The notes under the pieces: model-generated
Told to the model about the DNA's origin: nothing
Seen by the model: only the letters and a program-made list of their open reading frames with translations
Databases searched by the model: none
Program-made: the position numbers and the translations under genes
Part shown: in pieces, positions 8,156-16,283 of the stretch
Layout: every line of letters begins with the position of its first letter
Numbering within the stretch: position 1 is the stretch's first letter
Source: Sphingomonas pruni NBRC 15498
GTDB taxonomy: Bacteria; Pseudomonadota; Alphaproteobacteria; Sphingomonadales; Sphingomonadaceae
Length of the DNA stretch: 64,000 nucleotides
Direction of reading: 5' to 3'
Assembly: GCF_001598455.1 (NCBI RefSeq)
Contig: NZ_BCYZ01000007.1
Span: 1 to 64,000, forward strand

Positions 8156-8998
8156 TCACTGCAGGCGCTCCGCTTCGGCCGCGACGACGGTATCGACGCG
8201 CCCCCAATCGTGGCGCCGCACCAGCCCGCGCAATTTGCCCGCCATCGCTCCCAACCGGCTATAATGGCGCAGGCGCGATTTGAGCGGCGCGCGGGTGACG
8301 CGCGGCTGTTCAGGATCGATTTCCCAAGGGTGGAAATAGAAAACCGCCGGCCGACCGTCATCGCGATTGGAGCGCACCACCGCGCGATCGGTTATCGCCG
8401 CCGGAAACAGTCGGAAGAATCCGCCGCCGGTGGTGATCTTGCGCCCCGCGACATCGGCGAGCGTGATCGGCAGTTCGATCAGATCCGATCCGGCCACCGG
8501 GCGATAAGCATATTTCGGCGCCTCGGCCCAGCCATAATGGTCGTGGACGAGCGGCGCGACGCTCGACGAATAGCTATAGCCTTCCTCGGCCAGCACCTGG
8601 TGCGCCCAGGGCGTGCGCTGATCGATCGAAAAGCTCGGCGCGCGATAACCGATCACGCGCTGGCCGGATGCATCCTCCAGCGCGATGCGCGCGCGCCTGA
8701 GATCGGCGCGGAACGCCTCGGCAGTCATCGTGAACACGCGATCATGATCCCAGCCATGGCTGGCGACCTCATGGCCCTCCTCGGCGATGCGGCGGATCAG
8801 CGCAGGATTTCGCTCGGCCACCCAACCCAGGGTGAAGAAGGTCGCCTTGACGCCCGTTTCACCGAACAGATCGAGCACCTTGCCGGTATTGTAAGCGACG
8901 CGGCTGTCCAGGCCGTCCCAATCGGCCTTGTCGATCACGCGTTCGAAAGCGCCGACCTGGAACCACTCCTCGACGTCGACCGACAGGCCGTTGCGCAT
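8156..8998 (-). CDS. XrtA system polysaccharide deacetylase
   Basis: This 280-aa NodB-type (CE4) deacetylase of the exosortase-linked group carries the C-terminal DUF3473 extension (TIGR03006 type). The catalytic base Asp8 sits in LSVDVEEWFQ, and the metal-binding His81 and His85 are in SHGWDHDRVF. The FYFHPWEIDPEQPR segment marks the extension. It should remove N-acetyl groups from the exopolysaccharide. There is no signal peptide, so it either acts on the cytoplasmic side before export or leaves by another route. It lies 20 nt downstream of the ATPase gene and 2 nt before the FemAB gene. Confidence 0.93.
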   Translation of the reverse strand: MRNGLSVDVEEWFQVGAFERVIDKADWDGLDSRVAYNTGKVLDLFGETGVKATFFTLGWVAERNPALIRRIAEEGHEVASHGWDHDRVFTMTAEAFRADLRRARIALEDASGQRVIGYRAPSFSIDQRTPWAHQVLAEEGYSYSSSVAPLVHDHYGWAEAPKYAYRPVAGSDLIELPITLADVAGRKITTGGGFFRLFPAAITDRAVVRSNRDDGRPAVFYFHPWEIDPEQPRVTRAPLKSRLRHYSRLGAMAGKLRGLVRRHDWGRVDTVVAAEAERLQ

Positions 8999-9018
8999 CT
9001 CGCCGCTCCTGCCGCGCG

Positions 9019-10149
9019 TCAGGCCGCGCGGCCACCGCGCGCTGCCGCGGCCTCGTTACCCTCGACCCAGTCGACCAGCAATGCCAGCACCCGGCGCAAC
9101 GCCGCATCCTGTTCCTCTAGCCGCGCCTCGATCGCGGCGAAGCGGTCCTGCGCGATCTCGATCGGCGCGGGCTTGGCATCGTTGGCCGGCGCGGCGGGCT
9201 CGACCGCCGCGATCGGCTCGCGCATCGCGACCGGTTCGGGCGCCTTGATCGGCTCAGGGGCCGCGACGATTGCGGGCTCGGGCATGGGCTCAGGCGCGGC
9301 TACGACCGGCCGCGGCGCGGGCGCGCTGGGCGCGGGCATGTCGCCGGTGATGTCGGCGATCACCGCGTCGACCACCCTGGCGTCGATCACGTCGATCTGC
9401 TCGATCGCGCCGAACAACAAGACGCGGCCGGCAAGTTGGTTGAGCCGGCGCGGCACGCCGTCCGACCCGCGATAAAGCGCGGCGAACGCATCGGGTGTAA
9501 ATTTGGGGCGGCCGTTCCAGCCGACCAGCGACATGCGGTGGAGCACGTACGGCTCGACTTCTTCGGCGCCCATCGGATCGAGGTGATGCATGGCAATCAC
9601 GCGCTGGCGAAGCTGTTCGAGCCGGTCGCTGCCATGCAGTGCGGCACGAAATTCGGGCTGGCCGAGCAGGAAGATCTGCAGCAGCGCGTGGCCGCCGGCC
9701 TGAAAATTGGACAGCATGCGCAATTCTTCGAGCGCGCCGGTGTGCAGCGCTTGCGCCTCATCGACGATCAGCAAGGTACGGCGGCCCGACCGCGCGACCG
9801 AATGCAGGCCGCGTTCGATCGCGACGAGCAATTGCGCCTTCATCAGGCCGGCGGTCTCAACCCCCAGCCCGGTCGCGACGATGCGTAGCAGATCGTCGCC
9901 GTCGACCTGGCTCGACACGACTTTGATCACGTGCAGCCGCTCGCGATCGATCGTCGCCATCAGATGGCCGACCAACGTGGTCTTGCCCGCACCGACATCG
10001 CCGGTGATGACGATGAAGCCCTCGCCCTGGCTCAGGCCATAGCCGAGATACGCCATCGCCTTGCGGTGGGTGGCGGTATCGAACCAGAATTTGGGATCGG
10101 GCGTCAGCGCGAACGGGCGTCCGCTCAATCCGTAATGGTCGTCATACAT
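9019..10149 (-). CDS. XrtA-associated ATPase (ExeA-like AAA)
   Basis: This 376-aa AAA ATPase starts MYDDHYGLSGRPFALTPDP, the stereotyped beginning of PEP-CTERM-associated ATPases (TIGR03015 type) and ExeA/GspA. Walker A is GDVGAGKT at about 50-57 and Walker B is LLIVDEAQ near 125. The last 110 residues are an Ala/Pro/Glu-rich linker and a predicted helix (EARLEEQDAALRRVLALL). It probably powers assembly or sensing at the envelope next to the export machinery. GGAG lies 9 nt before the ATG at 10149; an ATG three codons earlier touches the GGAG and is less likely. It follows the outer-membrane protein gene after 37 nt. Confidence 0.92.
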   Translation of the reverse strand: MYDDHYGLSGRPFALTPDPKFWFDTATHRKAMAYLGYGLSQGEGFIVITGDVGAGKTTLVGHLMATIDRERLHVIKVVSSQVDGDDLLRIVATGLGVETAGLMKAQLLVAIERGLHSVARSGRRTLLIVDEAQALHTGALEELRMLSNFQAGGHALLQIFLLGQPEFRAALHGSDRLEQLRQRVIAMHHLDPMGAEEVEPYVLHRMSLVGWNGRPKFTPDAFAALYRGSDGVPRRLNQLAGRVLLFGAIEQIDVIDARVVDAVIADITGDMPAPSAPAPRPVVAAPEPMPEPAIVAAPEPIKAPEPVAMREPIAAVEPAAPANDAKPAPIEIAQDRFAAIEARLEEQDAALRRVLALLVDWVEGNEAAAARGGRAA

Positions 10150-10186
10150 CGTCTTCATCTCCGGGCGGATTGCTCCGCCTCTGCAG

Positions 10187-11809
10187 TCAGAACTGGTAAC
10201 GGGCCCCAAGAAGCGCCTGCGCGGTGGTCTGGTCCTCCTGCCCCTTCTGGCTGAAGGTATAAGCGCCAAGCGAGACGGTCGTGCCAAGGCGGCCAAAGCT
10301 GCGCGAGACCGACCCGGTTGCCCCCAGACTGTAGATCCCCGGCGCAAGGCCGCTGTCGAAATAATTGGCGAACAGATCGGCATTGAACGACGTGTGCTCG
10401 CCGATCGAGGTCGAGTAGAAGAGCTGCGCGTAATAGCTCTCGTCGCTGGTGCCGATGATCACTACGCCCGGGCTGTTGGGCGCATAGAATTTGCGGTTCG
10501 AATAGCCCACGCCGAAGCCGAGCGTCGACGTGCCGCGAGTCAGGGTAGCGACCGCGTCCACCCCGCGCGAGCGATAGGTCGCGGTCGATACCGACTGGAA
10601 CACCGAGTTCATGCATGCGCCCGCGGCGCCGCCGCCGGTCGTACCGAAAGTGCATCCGGAGAATTGCTGGGCCAGCAAATCGCGCGTCGCGGTGAACTGG
10701 GCCGGAAGCCCGCGCAAGCTGCGCTGCAACTGGCTGCCGAAAGTCTCGACCGTGTCATAGACGCCGACCTGGACGCCGACGCTCCTGCTCGGGGCATAGC
10801 TGAGCGAGCCGGTATAGCTCCACGAACCATAACGCCGACCGACATGGGCTTCGAGCGCGGTGCGCGGGCTCGGGCGCCACACGACACCGGCATCCCAATA
10901 AATGCCGTCGGTCTGGTAGGCGATGCGGCGCGGGGAGTTGGGATCGGTGACGAACCGGCCACGGCTGTCGGTAACCGGCACGCCGCCGGCATCGAGCAAC
11001 GGATCGCGGCCGCTGGAGGTCAGCTTTTCATAGCCGACGCCGCCGACGACCGCGACGTAGCCCGACAAAGGCAGCACCGCATCGACGCGGCCGTAGAGAT
11101 CGTCGAAACGTCCGCCGAGCTGGCTCTGATCGTCGCGCGTCCAGCCGCCGCTGGCGGTCAGCCCGACCGGCAGGACAGTGCCCGACTTGAAGCCGACCGA
11201 GGCGGTCGCGATCTGGGTCTTCGAATCGTCGAAATAGTCGAGCCGCGGGCTGCCCGGAGCGACCCCGGTCGGACCCGGCTCGGTCACCTTGGTATAGGCG
11301 AAGCGATAGGCCGCGTTGATCGCGACCGGACCGCTGCCGGTGGTGAGTGTCGGGCCGACATAGCCCGAATAGACGTTGCTGACATTGGCGCGGTCGTTGC
11401 CGAAAAACACCGGCGCGGCGCCGCGAATGTCGTTGCGCGAGCGCGTGGCGATGCCACCCGCGTCGAGCGACAGCCCGCGTGTCACGCGCACTTGGGCGTT
11501 GGCCAGACCGGTGACGACGTCGGCGTCGCCGCTATTCTTGTCCCAAGCGAATTGATGCTCGTACCGCGCCGACAGATTGACCGACACGCGCCGCGTCTCG
11601 ACCGCGGCATCGACGCCGGCGGCGGCCGAGCTGTAGGTCAACACGTCACCCGACTGGACATCGGCGGTGAGAACCTGGCTGAGTTCGATATAGGGCGCGA
11701 CGGAGACCCTGCGGTCCCTGCCCCCGACCAGGCGGTCGTCCTGCGCCGCCGCCGGCATTGCCGCCAGCAACGTCGCAAGCGCGACTCCCGCGGAAATACA
11801 CCGCATCAT
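10187..11809 (-). CDS. XrtA-associated outer-membrane beta-barrel protein (TIGR03016 type)
   Basis: This 540-aa protein has a Sec signal peptide (MMRCISAGVALATLLAAMPA, cleaved before QDD). It then shows repeated amphipathic beta strands ending in a C-terminal strand finishing ...ARYQF, the aromatic terminus recognised by BAM. It matches the PEP-CTERM system-associated outer-membrane family, whose exact function is unknown; passage or anchoring of exopolysaccharide is plausible. The first ATG (11809) overlaps the stop of the kinase gene by 4 nt. Nothing suggests an enzyme. Confidence 0.88.
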   Translation of the reverse strand: MMRCISAGVALATLLAAMPAAAQDDRLVGGRDRRVSVAPYIELSQVLTADVQSGDVLTYSSAAAGVDAAVETRRVSVNLSARYEHQFAWDKNSGDADVVTGLANAQVRVTRGLSLDAGGIATRSRNDIRGAAPVFFGNDRANVSNVYSGYVGPTLTTGSGPVAINAAYRFAYTKVTEPGPTGVAPGSPRLDYFDDSKTQIATASVGFKSGTVLPVGLTASGGWTRDDQSQLGGRFDDLYGRVDAVLPLSGYVAVVGGVGYEKLTSSGRDPLLDAGGVPVTDSRGRFVTDPNSPRRIAYQTDGIYWDAGVVWRPSPRTALEAHVGRRYGSWSYTGSLSYAPSRSVGVQVGVYDTVETFGSQLQRSLRGLPAQFTATRDLLAQQFSGCTFGTTGGGAAGACMNSVFQSVSTATYRSRGVDAVATLTRGTSTLGFGVGYSNRKFYAPNSPGVVIIGTSDESYYAQLFYSTSIGEHTSFNADLFANYFDSGLAPGIYSLGATGSVSRSFGRLGTTVSLGAYTFSQKGQEDQTTAQALLGARYQF

Positions 11810-12810
11810 TGCCCCTCGTCCTCCTGGCCGTAATAACTGCCGAAACGAGCCCCCCCCGGGGCGAACGCAACGCTGTTCAACAAAAGCTGGATATGCTCGC
11901 AGCCTTCCAGCCGCTGCACGGTGTCGCGGATCTCGCCTTCCGACGTCTTGTCGGCGCGGACGACGAGCATGACCTGGCCGACATGCAGCGCCAGTACCGA
12001 GGCGGGCGATGCCGACAAGGCAGGCGGCGAATCGAAGATCACCACACGGCCCGGATCCGCGGCGAGCAGCCGCGCGATGAGCGCGGGCGTGCGGCCGCTG
12101 GCGATCAGTTCGACATCGGCATTGGTCTGTGCGCCGGCGGGCAACAGGCTGAGATTGGGGATGTCGGTGCCGACCACGCACTTCTCGATATCGATCGCGG
12201 GATCGGCAAGGGCGTCGAGCAGGCCCGGGCCGTCGGCGACTCCGAGCCGTGCCATGATCCCCGGCTTGGCGAAATCGGCGTCGACCAGCAGCACGCGGGT
12301 GTCACGCTCGGCCGCCATCGAGATTGCCAGGTTGATCGCGCAATAGGTTTTGCCGTCGCCGGGCTTGGCCGAGCAGACCAGGATCGTCCGCGCCTTGTCG
12401 GGCTCGTGCTGGTTGAGCTGGCGCGCGGTGAGCAGCAGCTGGCGCTTGGCGAGGCGGAATTCCTCGGCCAGCACGCCGATCGGCGCGCTCGGGATGAGCA
12501 ACTGGTTTTCCGCCAGCAGATCGCGATCGATATTGGCTTGCCGGCCCGGCACCGGCAAAGCCGCCGGCGGCACGAGCACCGGCCGAGCGATGGGCGCGGC
12601 GGGCATTTCGACCGGTACCGCGACAGCCCTCGGCATTTCCACCGGCTGCGGCGTCTCGACGACCGGAACGGACGCGACCGGCGTGCGGACCGGTGGCGCC
12701 TGCAAGTCGCTTTCCGGAATCGCGCGTGCGTTGAGCCGCGCCGAGAAGTCATAGACTTCCGCAGCACGCTCGAGCAGCGACCCCTTCTTGGTTATGATCG
12801 GCTTGTTCAT
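11806..12810 (-). CDS. XrtA-associated tyrosine autokinase (BY-kinase)
   Basis: This 334-aa CpsD/CapB-like bacterial tyrosine kinase of the exosortase branch (TIGR03018 type) has Walker A SAKPGDGKT at 147-155, Walker A' VLLVDADFAKPG at about 173-184 and Walker B VVIFDSPP. Residues 40-90 are a Pro/Val-rich flexible linker. The C-terminus FGSYYGQEDEGQ carries only two adjacent tyrosines (about 326-327), a short version of the usual Tyr cluster. It should autophosphorylate and, with the adjacent chain-length protein, control polymer length and export. It overlaps both neighbours by 4 nt. Confidence 0.92.
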   Translation of the reverse strand: MNKPIITKKGSLLERAAEVYDFSARLNARAIPESDLQAPPVRTPVASVPVVETPQPVEMPRAVAVPVEMPAAPIARPVLVPPAALPVPGRQANIDRDLLAENQLLIPSAPIGVLAEEFRLAKRQLLLTARQLNQHEPDKARTILVCSAKPGDGKTYCAINLAISMAAERDTRVLLVDADFAKPGIMARLGVADGPGLLDALADPAIDIEKCVVGTDIPNLSLLPAGAQTNADVELIASGRTPALIARLLAADPGRVVIFDSPPALSASPASVLALHVGQVMLVVRADKTSEGEIRDTVQRLEGCEHIQLLLNSVAFAPGGARFGSYYGQEDEGQ

Positions 12811-14327
12811 GCCGCGAGCCCCCGCATCAGCATCTCCACGCCGAGCAGGCCGACGAACGCGACCGGCAATGCGGCCGCGGCGCCCGCGAACATGCGCAGC
12901 TTGCGTTTCCTGAATTCGGCTTCCGCCCGCGATACGCGCTCGCTGATCGACCCGATCACCGGCAAACCGGTCGCCTTTTCGAGCCGTCCGGCGGTGGCAT
13001 AGGTCGCCTTGAGCTGCGACAGCGCGAAGGCCCCGCCGATCCCGGCGAAGATCGCCGCGAGCAGCACGCCGGTCAGCAACAACGGGCGATTGGGCGCGGT
13101 CGGCGCGCGCGGCGCGCGCGGCGGATCGATGACCTTGAACTTGATCGAATCGGTTTGCGCCTGCGCCTGGGCGCGGACGCGGACATCCTCGCGGTCGCTC
13201 AGCAATTTGTCATATTGCGCCTTGAGCACCTGGTAATCGCGGTCGATCTGGCTTTGCTCGTTGGCTGCCGCCGGATCGCCGTTCAGCTTGCCGGTGATCG
13301 CATCCATATCGTGCTGAAGTTGCTGCTTGCGCGCCATCAAGGCAGCGACCTGCGACTGTTTGTCCACCTGCATCGACTTGAGCGACAGATATTGCGGGTT
13401 GGGCTGCCCGTTGCCGGCATAGCTGCCCACCGCCGGCTCGCGTGCAGCGGCGGCACGCGCGGCGCCGAGCTGGCTCTTGAGCGCGACGACGTCCGGATGG
13501 TTCTCGGTATAGCCCTTGGCCCGCGCGTCGGCGAGTTGGCCCTCGATCGCCGCAAGACGCGCGCGCGCCGGCCCTGCGCTGCCGGCCCCGCCGACGCCCG
13601 GAATGGTTGGCGTGGTGCCCGCCATCTGGCCGTTGATCGACGCCAGGCTGGTCTGCGCGGCGGCAAGATCGCTGTCGATCTGCGCCATCTGGGTGCGCGC
13701 AGCCGACATGCGGTCCGACAGCGACCCGGTGCCCGGCAGCGATCCGAGATATTGCGTCTGGAATTGCGCACGCTTGGCATCGGCATCGCTCAGGCGACGT
13801 TGCAGATCCTCGACCTGGCTGTCGAGGAAGCGCAACGTGGTCTGGGTGTCGTTGCGATCGTCGGCCAGGTTCTGGTCGACGAAGATCGAAATCAATTTCT
13901 GGTTGATCTGTGCGGCGAGCTTGGGGCTCGACGCGGTCACGCTGATCTCGAACAGATTGTTCTGCTGGGCGACGATCTTGACGTTCTGCTGCAGCCCCGC
14001 GACGCGGTCGGCGATTTCCTGCGGAGTCGAGACCGTGTTGGCGAGGTCGGTGCCGCGCACGACCTTTTCCAGGTTGACCGCGCTGGTCAGCGTCTGGCGG
14101 ATCGTATCGACGTCGTTCTGCTGCTCCGCGGCACTGATGCCGATCTTGGACGGCAACACCTGGCCCATCTGGACGAAGACGCGTGCTTTCGATTCGTAGC
14201 GGTTGGGCATCTGGCTGACCGCCAGCCAGCCCAGGATCGCGACGACCCAGGCCGCCGCCAGCGCGATCCAGCGGCGGTTCCAGATCGCGTGGAGCGCGAT
14301 GCGAACTTCGTCATAGAGGCCGTTCAC
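12807..14327 (-). CDS. XrtA system polysaccharide chain length determinant (Wzz-like)
   Basis: This 506-aa inner-membrane PCP/Wzz protein (TIGR03007 type) has a first transmembrane helix near residues 18-38 (IALAAAWVVAILGWLAV), a long periplasmic coiled-coil region with many Gln/Ala/Asp heptads, and a second helix (LLLTGVLLAAIFAGIGGAF) near 425. A third hydrophobic stretch lies at the extreme C-terminus. It should oligomerise with the tyrosine kinase encoded next to it, a two-gene split form of the fused Wzc. The 15-nt gap to the export gene and 4-nt overlap with the kinase place it in the main operon. Confidence 0.92.
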   Translation of the reverse strand: MNGLYDEVRIALHAIWNRRWIALAAAWVVAILGWLAVSQMPNRYESKARVFVQMGQVLPSKIGISAAEQQNDVDTIRQTLTSAVNLEKVVRGTDLANTVSTPQEIADRVAGLQQNVKIVAQQNNLFEISVTASSPKLAAQINQKLISIFVDQNLADDRNDTQTTLRFLDSQVEDLQRRLSDADAKRAQFQTQYLGSLPGTGSLSDRMSAARTQMAQIDSDLAAAQTSLASINGQMAGTTPTIPGVGGAGSAGPARARLAAIEGQLADARAKGYTENHPDVVALKSQLGAARAAAAREPAVGSYAGNGQPNPQYLSLKSMQVDKQSQVAALMARKQQLQHDMDAITGKLNGDPAAANEQSQIDRDYQVLKAQYDKLLSDREDVRVRAQAQAQTDSIKFKVIDPPRAPRAPTAPNRPLLLTGVLLAAIFAGIGGAFALSQLKATYATAGRLEKATGLPVIGSISERVSRAEAEFRKRKLRMFAGAAAALPVAFVGLLGVEMLMRGLAA

Positions 14328-14342
14328 GGTTTCAGGCCTCCG

Positions 14343-14984
14343 TCAGAACATCGATTCGGGGATGATGATGACGTCGCCTGGCTCGAGCTTGACGTTCGCC
14401 GACGGGTCGCCGTCCTTGAGCAGTTTGCCGAGCTTGACGTTATACTGGCGCTGCTGACCGGTAGCGCGATCCTGGCGCACCAACCGCGCGCGATTGCCGG
14501 CGGCATATTGGTTGAGCCCGCCGACCGCGATCATCGCATCGAGCAGGGTCATGTTGGCACGATACGGGATCGACGCCGGCTTTTCGGTCGCGCCGACGAT
14601 GCGGATCGACTGGCTATAGGTGCTCTGCGGACTCTCGACGATGACCGAGACGATCGGATCCTTGATATAGGTCGACAGCGCGATCTTCATGTCGTCGGCG
14701 AGCATCGCCGGGGTCTTGCCGACCGCGGGCATGTCGTTGACCAAAGGCGTGGTGATACGGCCGTCGGGGCGCACCTGGACCTTCGCCGACAGTTCGGGAT
14801 TGCGCCACACGAAGATGTTGAGCTGGTCCATCGGACCGATCACATATTCCTCGCTCGGCTGTTCGCGCGTTCCGACGAACGACGCGGGCGGCAATTGCGC
14901 ACCGCCGCCGCCGGCGCATCCCGTCAGCACGCTGGCGCTCGCGCCAACGAGCATCAAGGCCTTGGAAAACTTCACGAAACTCAT
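14343..14984 (-). CDS. XrtA/PEP-CTERM system polysaccharide export lipoprotein (Wza-like)
   Basis: This 213-aa protein has a lipoprotein signal (lipobox LTGC near residue 22), then a Poly_export domain starting EYVIGPMDQLNIFVW and an SLBB-like domain toward the end. It belongs to the exosortase-associated export proteins (TIGR03027 type) and should form the periplasmic/outer-membrane channel for the polymer. GGGAGG lies 8 nt before the chosen ATG, while an upstream in-frame start would add 14 residues before the signal peptide. It is the first gene of the ten-gene minus-strand operon, so the promoter should lie in 14985-15095. Confidence 0.92.
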   Translation of the reverse strand: MSFVKFSKALMLVGASASVLTGCAGGGGAQLPPASFVGTREQPSEEYVIGPMDQLNIFVWRNPELSAKVQVRPDGRITTPLVNDMPAVGKTPAMLADDMKIALSTYIKDPIVSVIVESPQSTYSQSIRIVGATEKPASIPYRANMTLLDAMIAVGGLNQYAAGNRARLVRQDRATGQQRQYNVKLGKLLKDGDPSANVKLEPGDVIIIPESMF

Positions 14985-15016
14985 AATCAGCCTCCCGTCG
15001 GCGCATGGCTGGACCG

Positions 15017-15026
15017 GTGACGTCAC
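15017..15026. promoter_or_regulatory. 10-bp palindrome GTGACGTCAC upstream of the export operon
   Basis: This perfect palindrome lies 33 nt upstream of the start codon of the first gene of the exopolysaccharide operon, in the 111-nt gap to the decarboxylase gene. It could be an operator half of a regulator site. The word TGACGTCA also arises by chance in gene ends here, so evidence is positional only. Confidence 0.25.
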
Positions 15027-15095
15027 TCCGGCACGCGCAGACTTCGGGCTTGGCTATGGGGTCGAGGGGGTAAATATTGCGTTAGGAGTAAAAGA

Positions 15096-16283
15096 TCAGA
15101 CCAGGATTTCCGCGGGTCTGGGGTGGCCGAGGAACTCCCAGGGACTGGCGGTAAGTCCATAAGCTCCCGCCATGAAGACGGCGATGACGTCACCCGGACC
15201 GGCCACGGGCAACTCGACCTGATCGGCGAGACGGTCTAGCGGCGTGCAGAGCGGACCGACGACGCTCACCGTCTCGCGCGGCGCGTCCGGGGATGCCGTG
15301 GCGACGGCGACGGGATAGTTGCGGCGCACGACGGTGCCGAGATTGCCCGTGGCGGCAAGCTGATGGTTGAGGCCGCCATCGCACACCAGGAACGTCTCGC
15401 CCCGGCTTTCCTTGCGATCGACGATGCGGGTCAGATAGACGCCGGCCTCTCCCACCAGCCAGCGGCCCAGCTCGATCGCGAACCTGGTTTTTAGCAAGGC
15501 ATCGAGCCGTGGCGTCAGCGCGGCACCGATCGCTTCGATATCAAGCGCTTGCTCGCCTGGAAAATAGGGAATGCCGAACCCGCCGCCGAGATTGACGAGC
15601 GGCGGCGACGACCCGGCAGCCTCGGCCAGCCGCGCGGCGAGGTCGAGCGTATGTGCCTGACTGTCGATGATTGCCGCCGGATCGAGCGCTTGCGACCCGG
15701 CGAAGATGTGGAAACCACGCCACTCAGCGCCTGCAGCCACGATCCGCGTCACCAGCGCCGGCGCGCATTCGGCGTCGACCCCGAACGGCGAGGCGCGCCC
15801 GCCCATGCGCATGCCCGATCCGCGCAGCTCGAATTCGGGATTCACCCTGACGGCGAGCCGCGGCGTTCGCCCCAACCGATCGGCTACCGCTAACGAGCGG
15901 TCGGCCTCTCCTTCGCTCTCCAGGTTGATCGTCACCCCCGTTGCGATCGCGGTTTCGAGTTCGGCATCGGTCTTGCCCGGCCCGGCGAAGCTGATCGCTT
16001 TGCCTAGCATGGCCACGCGCACCAGTTCGCCCGCCGACGCGACGTCGAAACCGTCGACCAGTGGCGCCATCGCGGCGAGCAACGGCGCGAACGGATTGGC
16101 CTTTACCGCGTAATGCAGGTCGACGCCGGGAAACGCCGCGCGGAACCGCGTGATCCGGCTCCGCACCACGGCGGCGTCATAGACGAAGACCGGCGACGAG
16201 CTGAGCAATTGCTCCACAGATCGGCCGCCAATCGCCAGCGGAAGCGATCGGAACTCCGGCGGGATCGCGCCCATCGGCTTCAT
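15096..16283 (-). CDS. exosortase A-associated PLP-dependent decarboxylase
   Basis: This 395-aa fold-III (alanine-racemase-like) decarboxylase is of the exosortase-linked type (TIGR03099 type). PLP Lys61 is in HYAVKANPF, a glycine-rich phosphate loop is at VNLGGGFGIPY, and the catalytic Cys is in VVGPLCTPLDRL near 345. Relatives decarboxylate diaminopimelate, ornithine or lysine; here the amino acid substrate is unknown. It overlaps the acyl-CoA ligase by 4 nt (ATGA), pointing to joint production of a precursor, perhaps an activated amine or amino acid for polymer or lipid modification. Confidence 0.92.
   Translation of the reverse strand: MKPMGAIPPEFRSLPLAIGGRSVEQLLSSSPVFVYDAAVVRSRITRFRAAFPGVDLHYAVKANPFAPLLAAMAPLVDGFDVASAGELVRVAMLGKAISFAGPGKTDAELETAIATGVTINLESEGEADRSLAVADRLGRTPRLAVRVNPEFELRGSGMRMGGRASPFGVDAECAPALVTRIVAAGAEWRGFHIFAGSQALDPAAIIDSQAHTLDLAARLAEAAGSSPPLVNLGGGFGIPYFPGEQALDIEAIGAALTPRLDALLKTRFAIELGRWLVGEAGVYLTRIVDRKESRGETFLVCDGGLNHQLAATGNLGTVVRRNYPVAVATASPDAPRETVSVVGPLCTPLDRLADQVELPVAGPGDVIAVFMAGAYGLTASPWEFLGHPRPAEILV

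Noticed and set aside
13155..15020. 621-codon open frame antisense to the chain-length and export genes
   Set aside because: Composition is that of a GC-rich shadow, and the opposite strand has complete Wzz- and Wza-like proteins.
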